NCBI GenBank assembly: GCA_026225945.1
Contig: JAMJFZ010000199.1
Span: forward strand, 67,372,501-67,436,500
Length of the DNA stretch: 64,000 nucleotides
Reading direction: 5' to 3'
From: Cricetomys ansorgei
Lineage: Eukaryota > Chordata > Mammalia > Rodentia > Nesomyidae
Shown here: one piece after another, positions 22,762 to 34,954 of the stretch
Layout of the letters: the number at the start of each line of letters is the position of its first letter
Position numbering within the stretch: position 1 is the stretch's first letter
The notes under the pieces: generated by a model
What the model was told of the DNA's origin: nothing
Seen by the model: the letters and a program-made list of their open reading frames with translations, nothing else
The model's database searches: none
Made by a program: the position numbers and the translations under genes

Positions 22762-25299
22762 ACACTGAAGGCAGTTTAAACCAGAAGGATATTAATCCAG
22801 GCAAAGCAGATGCTGTTGCTGTCTGCTGTCTGCATAACCCAGGGGCTATTCACTTGGAACCCTTCCTTTTTTGCAGGCTTCTGACTACAAAGACAGGGGG
22901 AAGGAAAACAGATATTTGCCTCCCAGCATTTCCTTGGCTTGGTGATGTCAGAGCACTGGTCATTATATCACAGCCAAGTGTGAGTTGTTATTGTTCATTT
23001 GTCACCTAAGGATGACAAGGAAGAGCTATGGTTAATAAATCAGAGGATCAATCCTTTTTATGAAACAAAGAACAAAAGGAAAGTCCTGGATTTTTCTAGA
23101 CTTAGGCAGCTTTAGGTTTGGTTTATTTAGTGAACAACAGTCAAAGCTACAGTCAATGAAGTTTACTGTTCCTTAGAGCTAATTGCAATCCCATCTGACA
23201 AGGCCAAGCTACTGAGTCTGCAGAGGTATTAAGTTCTTATGGAGAGTCAGGCAGTGGACCCCACGGGGCAAATTCACTCTCTGTGATATCAATTCTCATT
23301 GCTAAAAGAAGAAAGTAAGAGCATCTGACAACAAAGGTCCATTCCAGTTCTGAGACATTATGGATTGTTGTTTTTTGTTTGTTTGTTTGTTTTTTGTTAT
23401 ATTGTGATCAATTGTGCCACAAAGGATTTGAGCAATGTTCAAATACAGGTAACAGACATACAAGAAATTACTAGAAAAATCATGTAAGCATGGTCTCAGT
23501 GTTGGCATGTTATGTCTCCTGATTTTCAAATTCAGGCTGAAGTCTGGAAAAGCACTTTAAATGAGCATACTATTTCTATTTGGATGACCCATTCATGACC
23601 AAGATTTTCAAGACATAACTCATTTAATGCTTATGAGAAGAGTATGGAGTGAATTGGAATTCCATTTAACAAAAGATGAAGCTCAGAGCTCAAAGCTAAC
23701 ATAAATCATCCCAGGAACTCACCTCCAACTGTGGCTGTTGGGGTCTAACCCCAGGCTTCGCTTCCTCTGTCAGCCATACTCAATCTTAGCATTGTCCCCA
23801 ATTCTTCATAAAACTAACAGGTCCTGAACAAAGATAAATTTCTCTTCATTATGCCTAACCCTCTTTGGTAAGAGAAGGTGGCTAATAACCACCCACCCAC
23901 ACCCACCATGACTCATCTATATGTCATCTTGCTCAATGATGCATAGGCCATTGTGGAGCTGTCTCTCCCCCACCCTTAAAAGCCTGAATTGAGGTTATGA
24001 CCAGTTGAGTCACTGATCCAAGGTTGACTTTATAAAACAAGATGCTGATGATAAGGATCATGTACTAAGTCCTCTCCAATGTAAACTCATCCACAAACAG
24101 AAAACTGTGTATACATATGCATATGCAATAATTTTCCTCTTTTCTTTCCCCTGTACCAAAGGCCATCTGTGGATTTTATTTTTATTTACATTTTATTCCA
24201 CTGCTTTGTACTTAGCTTTGTTTCTGTAGCTTTGTAGAATCTTTTCTTCTAGGTAGAGCAAGCCACATCTAAATTCTTTCAAGGATTTAAGAGGGCAGAA
24301 TCAAGGCTTTGGCATTCTGATGGAAACTAAGACAGCTCCAAGGGAGGCTGTTTTACTGCTGAGTAGCTATTTGTAATGAGAGTCAGCAGAGAGACCCAGA
24401 GCTGTGGGGTTCCAGGCTTCCTCCTGAGAGCAGGCTGGCCTTTGACAGCTGCCTAAAGGTACACAAGAGAAAGCTTGATACTCATCTGAGCTTCAAGACT
24501 CACCCCCCACCCACCCCCAAGTCAATGACACAACTCAACTAATCCCTCTTACTTCCCCTCCTGAAAAAGGGCTTATGTTCAACCTCATTGGCAAAACAAG
24601 GTAGTTTTGACAGTTTTTCATAAGTAAGGCAAGAAAACAGCAGGGAGTTTTCCATCGGGCAAAATTAGCATAGGAAACACAGATGCAAAGTGAGTAGAGC
24701 TGCTGAAGCAAGTGGGAAGGGGTCTCCCAAAAAATGAGGGGTGATGGGGTCCACGCACAGGCCCAGCCTGTAGATTTTGAATAAGAGTTTCCTAAGGCTG
24801 TCATGTGTCTGAGTTGTCAGGGTCTACAGTTTGTGCTATGATCAAAGAGAAATTAACTGATAGCAGGAAATTTACATTTCATTTTAAAAACAGGAGAATA
24901 AAAAGCAAGATGAAGAGGAAGAACAATGGCAGCATGAACAAACACAAATTTTGATTGATAGTGCCAGTCTGAAACTTAATGTTTTGCATACTAACTACAC
25001 AGCTAATGAATACATTTTCAAAGAGAATAGTCTCAGAAAGCAATCCTTGTTGATTTGGAAACATCGATTTAAGGCTGGGAAATGGCTTTTCTGGGTAGAG
25101 GGGACACAACTGTGGTTCTGTTTATATTATTTAGAGCTTTTAAGAAAGAAATGTTTTAAAAGGAAAAGGGAAATAAGAGAGCAGCATAACTCAAATGTTC
25201 TGCAATCTCAGGTCACAGACATTTCCAGGGCAATAAATTAATCGAAGATATCAAAACTCTCAGTCTGAAAAGATAGTTTCTGTTACTGAATTTTCAGTG
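22762..25299. other. Mostly unique noncoding DNA
   Basis: A GTTT-rich patch lies at about 23,366-23,398 and a possible inverted MIR remnant at about 23,580-23,710 ('catttaacaaaagatgaagctcagagctcaaagctaac'). C-rich tracts lie at 23,890-23,906 and 24,504-24,520. The stretch 'tacatatgcatatgcaataat' near 24,111 holds octamer-like half-sites. No gene supported. Confidence 0.4.
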
Positions 25300-25316
25300 A
25301 AAAAAAAAAAAAAAAA
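25300..25316. repeat. Poly(A) run (A17)
   Basis: Seventeen uninterrupted A residues with no SINE body attached. Confidence 0.9.
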
Positions 25317-25631
25317 CATGTGTTGAGTATTTGCTTTGTCAGCTTCTCTTGTTAAGCAGATTAAGGAAAGAGATGGGAAGAGCAAAACAAAAACAAAAGT
25401 CTTTTCTTTTCTTTATCATGTCTCCTGGTGGTACCAGCTAGACACAATCCAAGACAGGACAACTGTGGCAGAAACTATGAGCTAGGAAAGATGGAGTCAG
25501 TCAAGAGTTATAGGAGGGAGGAATCACTCTGTCCAAACAACTGAACAGAGTAAGAGGGGATTAAAAAAAAAAAGCTAGTGGAGGGTAGCTTTGAAATAGA
25601 GCAAAAACCTACTGCCAGAAGATGTGCACCT

Positions 25632-25868
25632 GCAGCTGGAGAGATGGCTAAGAGATTAAGAGAACTTACTGTTTTTCCAGAGGATCCAAGTTCAGCTCCC
25701 AACAATTCAGTGGCTCGAAACTGCTGTAGCTCCAGCTCCAGGGGATCCAATGCCCTCATTGGGTATCCGTGAGCATTGTCATATATGGGCATTATCATAT
25801 ATGGGCACATATACACATGCACAAACACATATACATGTATACATGTACTTTTAAAAAACCTTAAAAAA
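25632..25868 (+). mobile_element. B3/B2-type SINE with internal 16-bp duplication
   Basis: Head 'ctggagagatggctaagagattaagagaacttactgtttttccagaggatcc', middle 'tgtagctccagctccaggggatccaatgccct', A-rich end. This layout is that of B3. Positions 25775-25790 and 25791-25806 are a tandem duplication (ATTGTCATATATGGGC / ATTATCATATATGGGC). Confidence 0.88.
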
Positions 25869-27599
25869 CAGTTGATCAGCCACAGTGAAGCAGGAAAGCA
25901 CAGGTTCTGGCTTCATTACTACAGGGTCAGACCTCAGTAACTCCATGAAAATGTCTTTAAGAATGCTTTAAAGACATCATAGCATAGTTCTCACCACAAA
26001 TTTCCTGGGTGACCACACAAGGGGTTAAAAAAAAATTGAGATCCTTAGGCCAAGTGACAACTTTAGATGAGTTCCTAGGAGGAGAGTTAGCTAAGAAAAA
26101 CAGAAAGATGGTCATTCATGGGGCAGCACAAGTCACTCAGGAGGAAACTTGAGCTTGATGCGGGAGCACCCCTAATGAGCCATTAGGATGATGCTTTACA
26201 AAGAAAAGTGAGCTGGTAGATACATTCGTTGTGGTATAAAAATCATCATTACTATTAAAATACTGAACAGCCACAGAGCACTTAAAAATGTGCTTTGATT
26301 CTGAGTTATATTATATCATCTCATTTAAGGAGCTTTTCAATATGTGGTACAAACCCTTGTCACCTGTTTTAAGGGAGAGACTTCAAGTTAGAAACATAAG
26401 CCTCTGTGTTCCCCCATTCTTGCACTAAATGCATGACCTTCAGAGCCAAGCACTGGGAGAGAACAAACCTGGAGATAGGCACAAGGTGGATGCCAGCCTT
26501 CTCTTCAAGCTAGTTATGGTCCAGCCGAGATGACGGAGAGATGGCTGAAATACTCTGTAGGAAGGTTTACTCAGTGGGTTTGTGGAGAGGATAGATGACC
26601 AGGCTTGGTTTTTTTTCCTCCTGAGTTAGGTGTGGGCTCTTCCTTGGTCTTTATATTGAACTCTGGGTAGGACCCATCAAATAACTCTCCACTGAGATCT
26701 TGGACTCAGTATTTAATTTCTCTATGACTCCCATGAAAGGCAAGAGATTCAAAGAGAGTAAAACATTAGATGCCCCTTGGGGCAGAATTCAGTTCTCATC
26801 TCTGAGCCCTCTGGCTTCAGGGTTATACACAAATGAGGTCCCTTCCATGACTTCCAAACAGAGGATGAGTTAACCATACATTTGAATGTAGCAAACATAG
26901 GTACACTGAAGCTACAGTGAAATTTCAAGATGGAAAAAAACAGAATGGAAAGGTTTCAGGATTCTCGGCCATGATCCCAGCAGAGATGCCTGCTGGATGA
27001 CAATGGGCCCACTGCCCAGATCCACAGAACTGAAAACAAGGCAATGCATATCCTCAAGGGAGACATATCCAATACTCTGCAGAACCACAGTAAGTGCCCC
27101 CCCACCCCCACCCCGCCATCCCAGAGGACGGCAGGCAGCACAACAGAACTACCCACCTTGCACATCTGGGTACTGAGAACTTACGCCTCATGTTAGGATC
27201 TTTGAGGCCAGAGGAGAATAGAACAGAAGTTGGGAAAATCGACAGGCTGTACTCATTGTTTAAAGAACAATTAATGAGGAAACAGCAACAAGCCAGAATC
27301 ACAGGCTGCGGGGCAATTTAGCAATTAAGGAAATTAGAGGCTGCAGTTTCAGGAGACAAACTGTCAAGTCAAACGCAAGAGAAAAACAAATATAAACTGA
27401 TCCCTATCCTGTGGTCTCCAAGTCCACACCAAAACGCAGTTCAGTTAGGTGTGAGGGATGGGCTGGAGCAGGGTGTGTTGTAGTTGAATGTGTGGGATAG
27501 TTTAGATTACCAGGCCCATATGTTAAGCGCCCTCAACAATCCTTTCCTTATGGATATTTGAGAAGTGCTCTTTGTACCAACACTGCAGACATACCATAC
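25869..27599. other. Mostly unique noncoding DNA
   Basis: No confident repeat or gene. A C-rich tract lies at about 27,096-27,115. A patch near 27,300-27,380 ('gcaatttagcaattaaggaaattagaggctgcag') resembles noncoding regulatory sequence, but no claim is made. Confidence 0.4.
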
Positions 27600-27720
27600 C
27601 ATGCTCAGCTTCATATGAACACCATACTCCAATCTACAGATGAAGAACTTCAGGACTTCATGGTAGATTACTTTGTCCTAAGGTCACCCAGTAAGTTTTG
27701 TGTGACTTATTGAAGGTTGT
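27600..27720 (-). mobile_element. MIR SINE fragment
   Basis: 'ctacagatgaagaacttcaggacttcatggtagattactttgtcctaaggtcacccagtaag' follows the inverted MIR core. Confidence 0.55.
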
Positions 27721-28529
27721 TCTTCTCCAAATGCTAGGTTATTTCATGATCAAAGGGCCTCTTCCAACTCCTCTTATGCCCACAGACCTCTCTTAATCCC
27801 AAACAAATTCAGTCTTCATTTCTGCAGCATGACTAGGGGCCATCCTTTGAGCCTGGCACATGAGTGCAGCACATGTACAGCACACAGCAAATGGGAGCTG
27901 CAGGAGGCTGCTCTGCCAACTGCAATATCTTCTCCTCACCTGAACCTGCTCTGGTTCCAGCTTCCTACTCAGTGTGTTAATGCCCTCCTGCCAACTTCTA
28001 AGTGCACAGCTTGGTATATGAGTCATTTGATCTCTTAAATTTGACCATGGGTGTCAGCCAGGACAAAGTTTATTTTCCCTTTAGTTGGATGAGTGACAAA
28101 CCTTGTCCCCATAGGCAAAGGGCCTGGAAAGAAACCTACAATACAAGGTCAAGTTGAACCCCTTGGACGACCAATGAATGACTGATCTGCTCTTGACACC
28201 ACTGCTTGCTTAGGGCTAATGCAGAGACAGGTCAAAGCAAGCAAGAGAGGCCCCACTGTGACCCAGTTAAAGAGAATGGGTTAGAATCTCGGTCAGGAGG
28301 GAGAAGTAGGTCAGTGTGAGACTTAGCATGAAGTAAGCCTGGAGATAATAACACAAAAGGGGTCCATGGTAAACAAGAGTGAGGAACAAGACTCAATGAA
28401 TGGTCTGGTGACTTGATGGACAATGAATCCACAGGGTAGAGAAAGACAGCAAACGGGAAATGAAGCTGCAGAGTCACTCACCAGCAGTTGCTGACAGAAC
28501 TAATGACTGAAAAGCAGAATCCAAGAAAG
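27721..28529. other. Unique noncoding DNA
   Basis: Nothing recognised. Overlapping open frames on both strands at 27793-28038 have no supporting motif. Confidence 0.4.
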
Positions 28530-28870
28530 AATGATGTAGCCTTTTACAAGATGAGCGGTAAGAGCAAATTAATGTATCTGCAGACTGCAGGAGACTGCCT
28601 TATTAGGAGCCTCTCTCATCTCAAAGCTTTTAGTTAACTGTACATCAGGCAGCGCAATTTATTTCGTGTCTCGTTCGGGAGAGGAAGGGTTTGCATCACC
28701 TCAGTCGCTTAAAGATTTTCCTTGCCTAATGAGAACGGTGTGGCGAATTGACATTAACTTGGCTTTGATGATTTAGCATCAGACATTCGTGCCACCACTG
28801 ACAAGCTGACGATGAACACATGCAAATGCCTACTAAAGAAGTGAGGCAAAGTGGGAGAGACGGGAGCAGA
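28530..28870. promoter_or_regulatory. Candidate conserved noncoding element / enhancer
   Basis: Free of recognisable repeats. It keeps roughly ten CpG dinucleotides in about 340 bases (GAGCGG, CAGCGC, TTCGTGTCTCGTTCGGG, GTCGC, AACGG, GGCGAATTG, ATTCGTG, GACGATG), although the surrounding DNA is CpG-poor. It also has homeodomain-type cores (AATTAATG, CCTAATGAG, TTAGTTAAC) and no open frame. In rodent DNA this mix is typical of elements under selection, such as developmental enhancers. The function is inferred. Confidence 0.4.
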
Positions 28871-29240
28871 TCCCAGAACTAATGATGATGATCACAGTCT
28901 TCCTGGTTGCTCCGCAGCAATTCATCTCCTTTCTCCAAAGAAGTACTAGGTCAATAAAACTCTTTGCAATCACCATCTTCCCTCAGTATCAACGAGTAGA
29001 CTATTCTGCCTGTTCTACAGATGTGCTGAGGGAATTGTGAAACAAAGACTCGGGTCCACAGCCTGCTACGTTAGAGGACTTGCTGCTCAGGGTGATGCTG
29101 GTGTCCATCTGACGGTGAACAGAACAATAGCCTTTAAAATCAGGGAACCAGAATAAACCAGCTGGAGGCATAAACACTAAAATGTTTGATCTGAGTTAAT
29201 TCAAACCCCTGGAACTGTGTGATGGATAGATAGTTACAGG
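28871..29240. other. Unique noncoding DNA
   Basis: Nothing recognised. Confidence 0.4.
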
Positions 29241-29244
29241 CCAT

Positions 29245-29425
29245 AAGAGGCTACTTAAATTTGAATTATTTAAGTAGACTTTTTTTTTTACATGTATCTC
29301 CTAATTTCACATTAGCCACATTTCAAATGCTCAGTAACTGCATGATGCTGGTAGCTACCATGCAGTATTATGTATATAGAACACCTTTATCATTACAAAA
29401 TGTTCTTTGGGGCAGTATTACCTTA
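29245..29425 (-). mobile_element. MER20-like hAT DNA transposon fragment
   Basis: 'ttagccacatttcaaatgctcagtaactgcatgatgctggtagctaccatgcagtattatgtatatagaacacctttatcattacaaaatgttctttggggcag' follows inverted MER20 ('agccacatttcaagtgctcaatagccacatgtggctagtggctaccgtattggacagcgcagatatagaacatttccatcattgcagaaagttctattgggcagc'). Confidence 0.75.
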
Positions 29426-29829
29426 GAACTAACTCCTAGTGCTTCTGAAATACAAGGGAGAGAAAGGCCAGGTAAATCGTATCACAAAGATAAGGATGAC
29501 ACCAGCTGGGACTTTTATAAGACAGGTATTAAGGTCATGGGTGAAGATTTAGAAAAGGAAAATTTGGAAACAATTCTAGAGCTGAAAAGAATAAATACAT
29601 ACTATTAAAATAAATGTAAATATTGCTTAGACTCTACTTCAAAACACTATGAAAGTATTTATTACAAAAACTTCCTTAAATAATAGGAACACAAGAATAT
29701 GGGGCACATAACAAACAGTGTTACAGAATATTGCTCATTTTCCTTAGTGCAGGGATATTTTGGGGGAATAAAATTTAATTTTTAAAATAAGCCTACTGAA
29801 CAATGTGAGTTGTACTGTCCTGAAGTCTA
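29426..29829. other. Unique AT-rich noncoding DNA
   Basis: Nothing recognised. The 115-codon open frame at 29261-29608 starts in the MER20-like repeat and is not supported as a gene. Confidence 0.4.
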
Positions 29830-29925
29830 CAATTCCTCAACTTCTCTCCCTCTCTCTTTCTCTCCTTCCCCTCCTCCCTCCCTTTTTATCCCCCCTTCCT
29901 TTATTGCTCCTTCCCTTTTTCATTT
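29830..29925. repeat. Pyrimidine-rich (CT)n tract
   Basis: Nearly pure C/T for about 90 bases (CTCT, CCTT, TCCC units). Confidence 0.85.
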
Positions 29926-30056
29926 GTGTATTTAGTTTGAGACAGTCTTGTTACCTTTCTGTGTTCCCATGCAGCCCAAACTGGGCTTAAACTTCCTAGC
30001 CCCCTGCACCGACCTCTGAAGTGGTAAGATTACATGCATGTGCCATGGCACTCAGA
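29926..30056 (-). mobile_element. Diverged B1/B4-type SINE
   Basis: 'gtatttagtttgagacagtcttgttacc...catgcagcccaaactgggcttaaacttcctagccccctgcaccgacctctgaagtggtaagattacatgcatgtgccatggcactcag' is an inverted, old 7SL-type SINE (B4 or proto-B1). Confidence 0.65.
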
Positions 30057-32837
30057 TAATTTATTAGTAAATAATCTAGGAAACCATGCATGCATTCTTA
30101 TTCTTCTAAGGCAAATATTACAGAATGTCAATAATTGTAAAAATCTGGGTAGAAAAAACATTTAGAATTCACTCCCATCTTTCTGCAGCTTTTCTATATG
30201 ATTGACTTTTTTTTTTTTTTTTTTGAAAATTTTTGTGACACAGCATCCCAGTGGAATTTACAGAGTTGATGAGAGTCAGAACTCCCATTTGCATTTGAAA
30301 GTCCCCGTGCTTGCCATGCTGGTGAGGGAACATTTCCATTCCTCTGACACTGACATATTTACACATGTATATGAGAGATCAACTGAGAGGAACAATTGCT
30401 TCATGTCTCATAATCCATCAGCCTTTAGCTCTCTGTGGCTCAGTATACATGGACAGAAGAAAGCCTGCGTGTTGTATAAGTATGAAATTTTCAGTATGCT
30501 CCATCTAGTCTGGAGCCAAACAATTTCATTATTGAACTCAATGTCTTTATTCTCCTCATCCCTTTCTACTTTTTTACTTTCCAGACAGGTTGGTGGAATT
30601 TACATGCAATATTTGTCTCTTCCCATCAAATAAATACAAGACACCAGGCTTCTCTTGTTTCTATCCCAAATGGCTTTTGACTCAGAAAAGCTGTAACAAG
30701 AAGGTTTCCTTTTTGATGTCAAAAATTACTATCAAAAAGTCAAAATTAAATATATTAGCTGAAAAGCCAGAATAGTTCCTCATATTGAGTAAAGAAAAAG
30801 AGAACTTAAACCATTTGCTGCTTAAAGGCTCCAAATGAGCTAGTAGGGTGTGTCCCAGGGAGGATAATGAGGTTTTCACAAGGGGACATGTGACAGGGTT
30901 AATCTCTAAGCAGACTAACCTTCAGGGCCAGAAAATTTACATAAAGACAACATGCCTTGACTGGGGACTCTGAGGGATCATGACACCTTAATCTATGGGA
31001 AAGTCAAGCATCAAGAAAAAGGTTCAAGGGTATAGAAAGCATTAAATCCACTTATTGCAATTGCAGGATGAACTTCACGGAATATCAAGAAATGGACATG
31101 GAGCTCCATGTCTAAGAACATACAGTGTCAGAGGCCCTTTGATCAATCATACAAACTGTATGTGCTCTTGGGTAAAGTTACATAGGAAAACAAATATGCC
31201 ATCAAAATGATCATACGCAGTCTATGTCAAGCATCATGCCAATGATACCTAACAATCTATGGTGCTGGAGAGAAGGGAATGGGTTTTACCTTGCATTTCA
31301 GCAGGATGGCAGAGCACTTCCAAACACAGAACTCCCAGCATTTCACACATGCAGAGTCATCAGTTTGCAAAACAGAATGATAATGGGACACAACCAACAA
31401 GATGCAAGCCTTGTATGCATTGGTCCATAGGTTACCATGTGGGTATGGCGACCATGTGCTATATAGTTGAAGCTCAAGCAAAAACAAAGAAATTCTCCTT
31501 TATCAATTAATCTATATCAACTAATAAATGAGGTAATACAATAATGACAGATATGAGCATAAGTTTCAAAGTAAGGCTAGAGGCTGTGCAGTACATGCCT
31601 GACTGAAATGTGAAAGATACCATGAAAAGGGATGCTGTAGGTTCACACAGAGGACCTGTGACAGGAGCCAAGCACAGCTTTACTGGTGTGTTCTTGAAAC
31701 ATCTTAGAGCACACATCACAATAAAACTATGCATAACCCACACCATGCCCACAGATACCAGGTTCTATACAGATGTTATCGTTGTACATCCAATAATAGC
31801 TCACATCTCAGACTTAGAGACAAGGGCTCATGCTGAGTGTGGCCAGAAGAAGAAGCCCTCACAAATGGTCTTGCAGATACATTATAGTTTATTATGTAAA
31901 AAAACGCTATTGAGTCAGCTTTGCTGTTTAACTTGTGGAGTCACTGGGTAAGGCATTACTCAGCTTCCACTCAGAATATATTTATCCTCATTGTCTTCAC
32001 CTATAGTTTCACTATGAGAATCTACTAAAGGAACTTGTTTATTTGTATGTGCTGTTTAATTAAAATGAACTATCTCAATATACCAGTCTACACAATGAGT
32101 TCCTGAAAACTGTACATTGAAATGCAAAGAATAAATAAGGGTATCACTCCAACCTGCCTTATATATTTCCTCAATATATCTGTGTTATGACCTCACAGAT
32201 GGATGGTTACAGGCACCAGTAGCGTGCAAAATGTTATCAGAAATTGAATTTTTTATATATATTTTATAATGAAACAGCTAATTGATAAAAATGTTTTGGA
32301 CTTCCTGTCTGTGTTCTGATGAGCTTCTGTAAACATTCCCTGGATGTTTGCATCATTAAGAATCACTGTTAGGGGACTGTGAAGTCCAGACATTAAAGGA
32401 CTGAGAGGTGGAGATGGGTCCATGAAGTAGACAGGCAGCATCACACACTGATGACACTGAAACATGTGCTCTTACTCTCTGTGGCATCCCAAGGCCACTG
32501 ATGGGTCTAAGGGAATTGTAGGAAGCCAGGGCCTCATCTCCATACTGAGTTCATCATATTTGAAAGCAGGAATATGTAGAAATTGGGAAGATCACTATGC
32601 CACTATGACTGCACAGAGCTGAGAGATGACGGTGGCCTCTTCTGGACATGATGGAAAAGGGTATGAGGGAGATTGGACAAGCTTGAGTTGAACATGAAAT
32701 GGGGTGAGAGAGGCAGATATGGAAAGGACGACCTCTGCTTTTGGTTTATGGAAATGGATGGATAAGGCCAAAATATTGGTCCAATAAAAACATCTAGAAA
32801 TGCAAAAGGAGAATGGGAATCAAGAGCAAGATTGGAT
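30057..32837. other. Mostly unique noncoding DNA
   Basis: A T-run of about 18 lies near 30,207-30,224. No confident transposon or gene is seen elsewhere in the 2.7 kb. The 143-codon frame at 30202-30633 opens in the T-run (TTG-type start) and resembles no protein. Confidence 0.4.
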
Positions 32838-32846
32838 CTTGTTGAG

Positions 32847-33036
32847 TTTTTGTTTTGTTGTTTTTTTTGTTTTGTTTTGTTTTTTTCTGAGACAGGGTTT
32901 CAGGGTTTCTCTGTTGTAACTCTGGCTGTCCTAGAACTTACTCTGTAGACCAGGCTGGCCTCAAATTCACAGAAATCCACCTGCCTCTGCCTCCTAAGTG
33001 CTAGGATTAAAGTCACGCGCCACCACCACACGGCTC
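32847..33036 (-). mobile_element. B1 SINE with target-site duplication
   Basis: Inverted B1 with a TTTTG-rich tail, then 'gagacagggtttcagggtttctctgttgtaactctggctgtcctagaacttactctgtagaccaggctggcctc' to 'caccaccacacggct'. The flanks CTTGTTGAG (32838-32846) and CTTGTTGAG (33037-33045) are a perfect 9-bp duplication. CAGGGTTT is doubled in tandem at 32893-32908, a small copy-specific change. Confidence 0.95.
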
Positions 33037-33045
33037 CTTGTTGAG

Positions 33046-34084
33046 CTTAAGATGCTTCGGAATGGCTCCTAGAGAAGTCTAGTATGGCTTTGCAGAAAAC
33101 AATTGAGCCAGACTTTTGGGTCAGAATATTATCTACTGTAATTAAAGCCTCTGGGGTAGATAAGGACACTGTGGTTTTTAATTCACATTAAAATATCAAA
33201 GGACCAGATCACATGCCAAAAAGGAACATGACATTTGGGAATTAACCTCAGAATAAGAAGGGACATGTTAGAAGGAAAACAGAATCATTGTATGACAGAT
33301 GGAAGAAACTGATGGAAGAATGAAGTCACAGGGGGCTGAGTGTGAAGAGGTTGACTGAAGAAAATCACACTCAGTCTGGTTACCTGAAGACAAGCCCTTC
33401 CAAAGACAGAGAAAACAAACCGAATTCAGTAAAGAGACAAATAGAAACATGTTAGTGATCTGCACTGGAACATGCACAGTGGGATAAGAGAAAAAGGACC
33501 ACCTAGTTTAGACAAACTAGCTGAGGTGAACTTTTCAGGGGCAACAAAAGCCTAGGAGCAGTAGAGGGCACAGCATGCATGTCAGGAATCTGTCTGTCTG
33601 TGGCCACATCTCTTGAAAAGAGAGAGAAGTTTCTCTTGTTTGCAGATGTACCTGAGCTGTAGGTGAAGGCCAAGAGAAGGGAAACTTTTTTTCTGTCCGG
33701 AAGAAGCAAATAAAGTCATAGGCAATAGATGGTTCCTATGTCATTCTTTAAGGCTGGGACCCAGAACAGTAGATGCAGGGAAGGCTTGGCCTCAGAAGGA
33801 ATCCTATTTTTCCAGGATTATCTGTGCAAAATACAGAGTGGCATGTCTCAGGACGGGGTATGAAGTGCAGAAGTGTTCTCCATTTTGCTGCTGTTTCATT
33901 TTTGCTTTCCTAGCACAGAGGAATAAGGTCAGAAAAGATAGCAGAAGGTACACAGCTCAAAAAGACCAGGATTTGGAAGATTCATAATAGTTTCAGTTCC
34001 AGTATGGAAAAAGGAGATGGAGCAGATTATGGAGGTTTTAAGTACGCTTTGGGCAACATTAAGAACCACGCTAAAAACAAATTG
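33046..34084. other. Unique noncoding DNA
   Basis: Nothing recognised over about 1 kb. Confidence 0.4.
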
Positions 34085-34950
34085 TGTTGGGATTTTGATG
34101 GGTATTGCATTAAATCTGTAGATTGTTTTTGGTAGGATGGCCATTTTTACTATGTTAATTCTACCAATCCACGAGCATGAGAGATCTTTCCATCTTTTGA
34201 GATCTTCTTCGATTTTTTTTCTCAAAAAGACTTGATGTTTTTGACATACAAATCTTTCACTTGCTTGGTTAGAGTTACCACAAAACATTTTATGTCATTT
34301 GTGGCCATTGAGAAAGATATTGTTACCCTGATTCTTTTCTCAGTCTATTTGTCATTTGTATATAGGAGGGCTACCAATTGTTTTTATTTATCGTACAATC
34401 AGACACTTCATTGAAGTTGTTCACTAGCTGTAGGAGTACCCTGGTAGAATTTTTGGGGTCACATATATACTATCCTATCATCTACAAATAATGATACTTT
34501 GACTTCTTTCTTTCCGATTTGTATCCACTTGATCTCCTTCTGTTGTCTTACTGCTATAGCTAGAACTTCAAGTACTATATTGAATAGAGAATGGACAATG
34601 TTGTCTAGTTCCTGATTTTAGTTTCTCTCCCTTTAATTTGATGCTGGCTGTGGGCATGCTGTAAATTGCCTTTATTATGTTTAGGTATGTCCCTTTTTTA
34701 TCCCTAATTTCTCCGAGGCATTTATCATGAATAGGTATTTTATTTTTTCAAAAGTTTTTTTGGCATCTAGTGAGATGATGATGGTTTTTTTTTTCCTTTC
34801 AGTTTGTTTATATGGTGGATTACATTGATTGATTTTCAATTATTGAACCATCCCTGTATCTCCAGGATGGAGCCTACTCGATCATGGTGAATGATCTTTT
34901 TGATATGTTCTTGCATTCAGTTTGCACATATTTTATTGAATATTTTAAGT
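34085..34950 (-). mobile_element. L1 ORF2 (reverse transcriptase) fragment, inverted
   Basis: Read on the minus strand this is the second half of the L1 reverse-transcriptase region. At the right end it gives EHIKKIIHHDRVGSILE, then a QGWFNN-type block. At the left end it gives [19 protein letters not shown], then an [18 protein letters not shown] block. It carries stops and frameshifts and makes no enzyme. It abuts L1 3' UTR sequence of opposite orientation. Confidence 0.92.
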
Positions 34951-34954
34951 AAAT

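Noticed and set aside
22261..22766. CACT on both sides of the LTR as target-site duplication
   Set aside because: The four-base match needs the LTR ends to shift off the expected TG/CA termini, so it may be chance.
24105..24130. Octamer-like ATGCATATGCAA cluster
   Set aside because: It is embedded in low-complexity ATAC/ATGC sequence, with no further support for a regulatory site.
30202..30633. 143-codon open frame on the plus strand
   Set aside because: It opens in a poly(T) run with a non-standard start and has no recognisable motif or exon structure.
33929..34288. 119-codon frame with reverse-transcriptase-like residues
   Set aside because: It is the decayed C-terminal part of L1 ORF2 with unrelated flanking codons, not a host gene.
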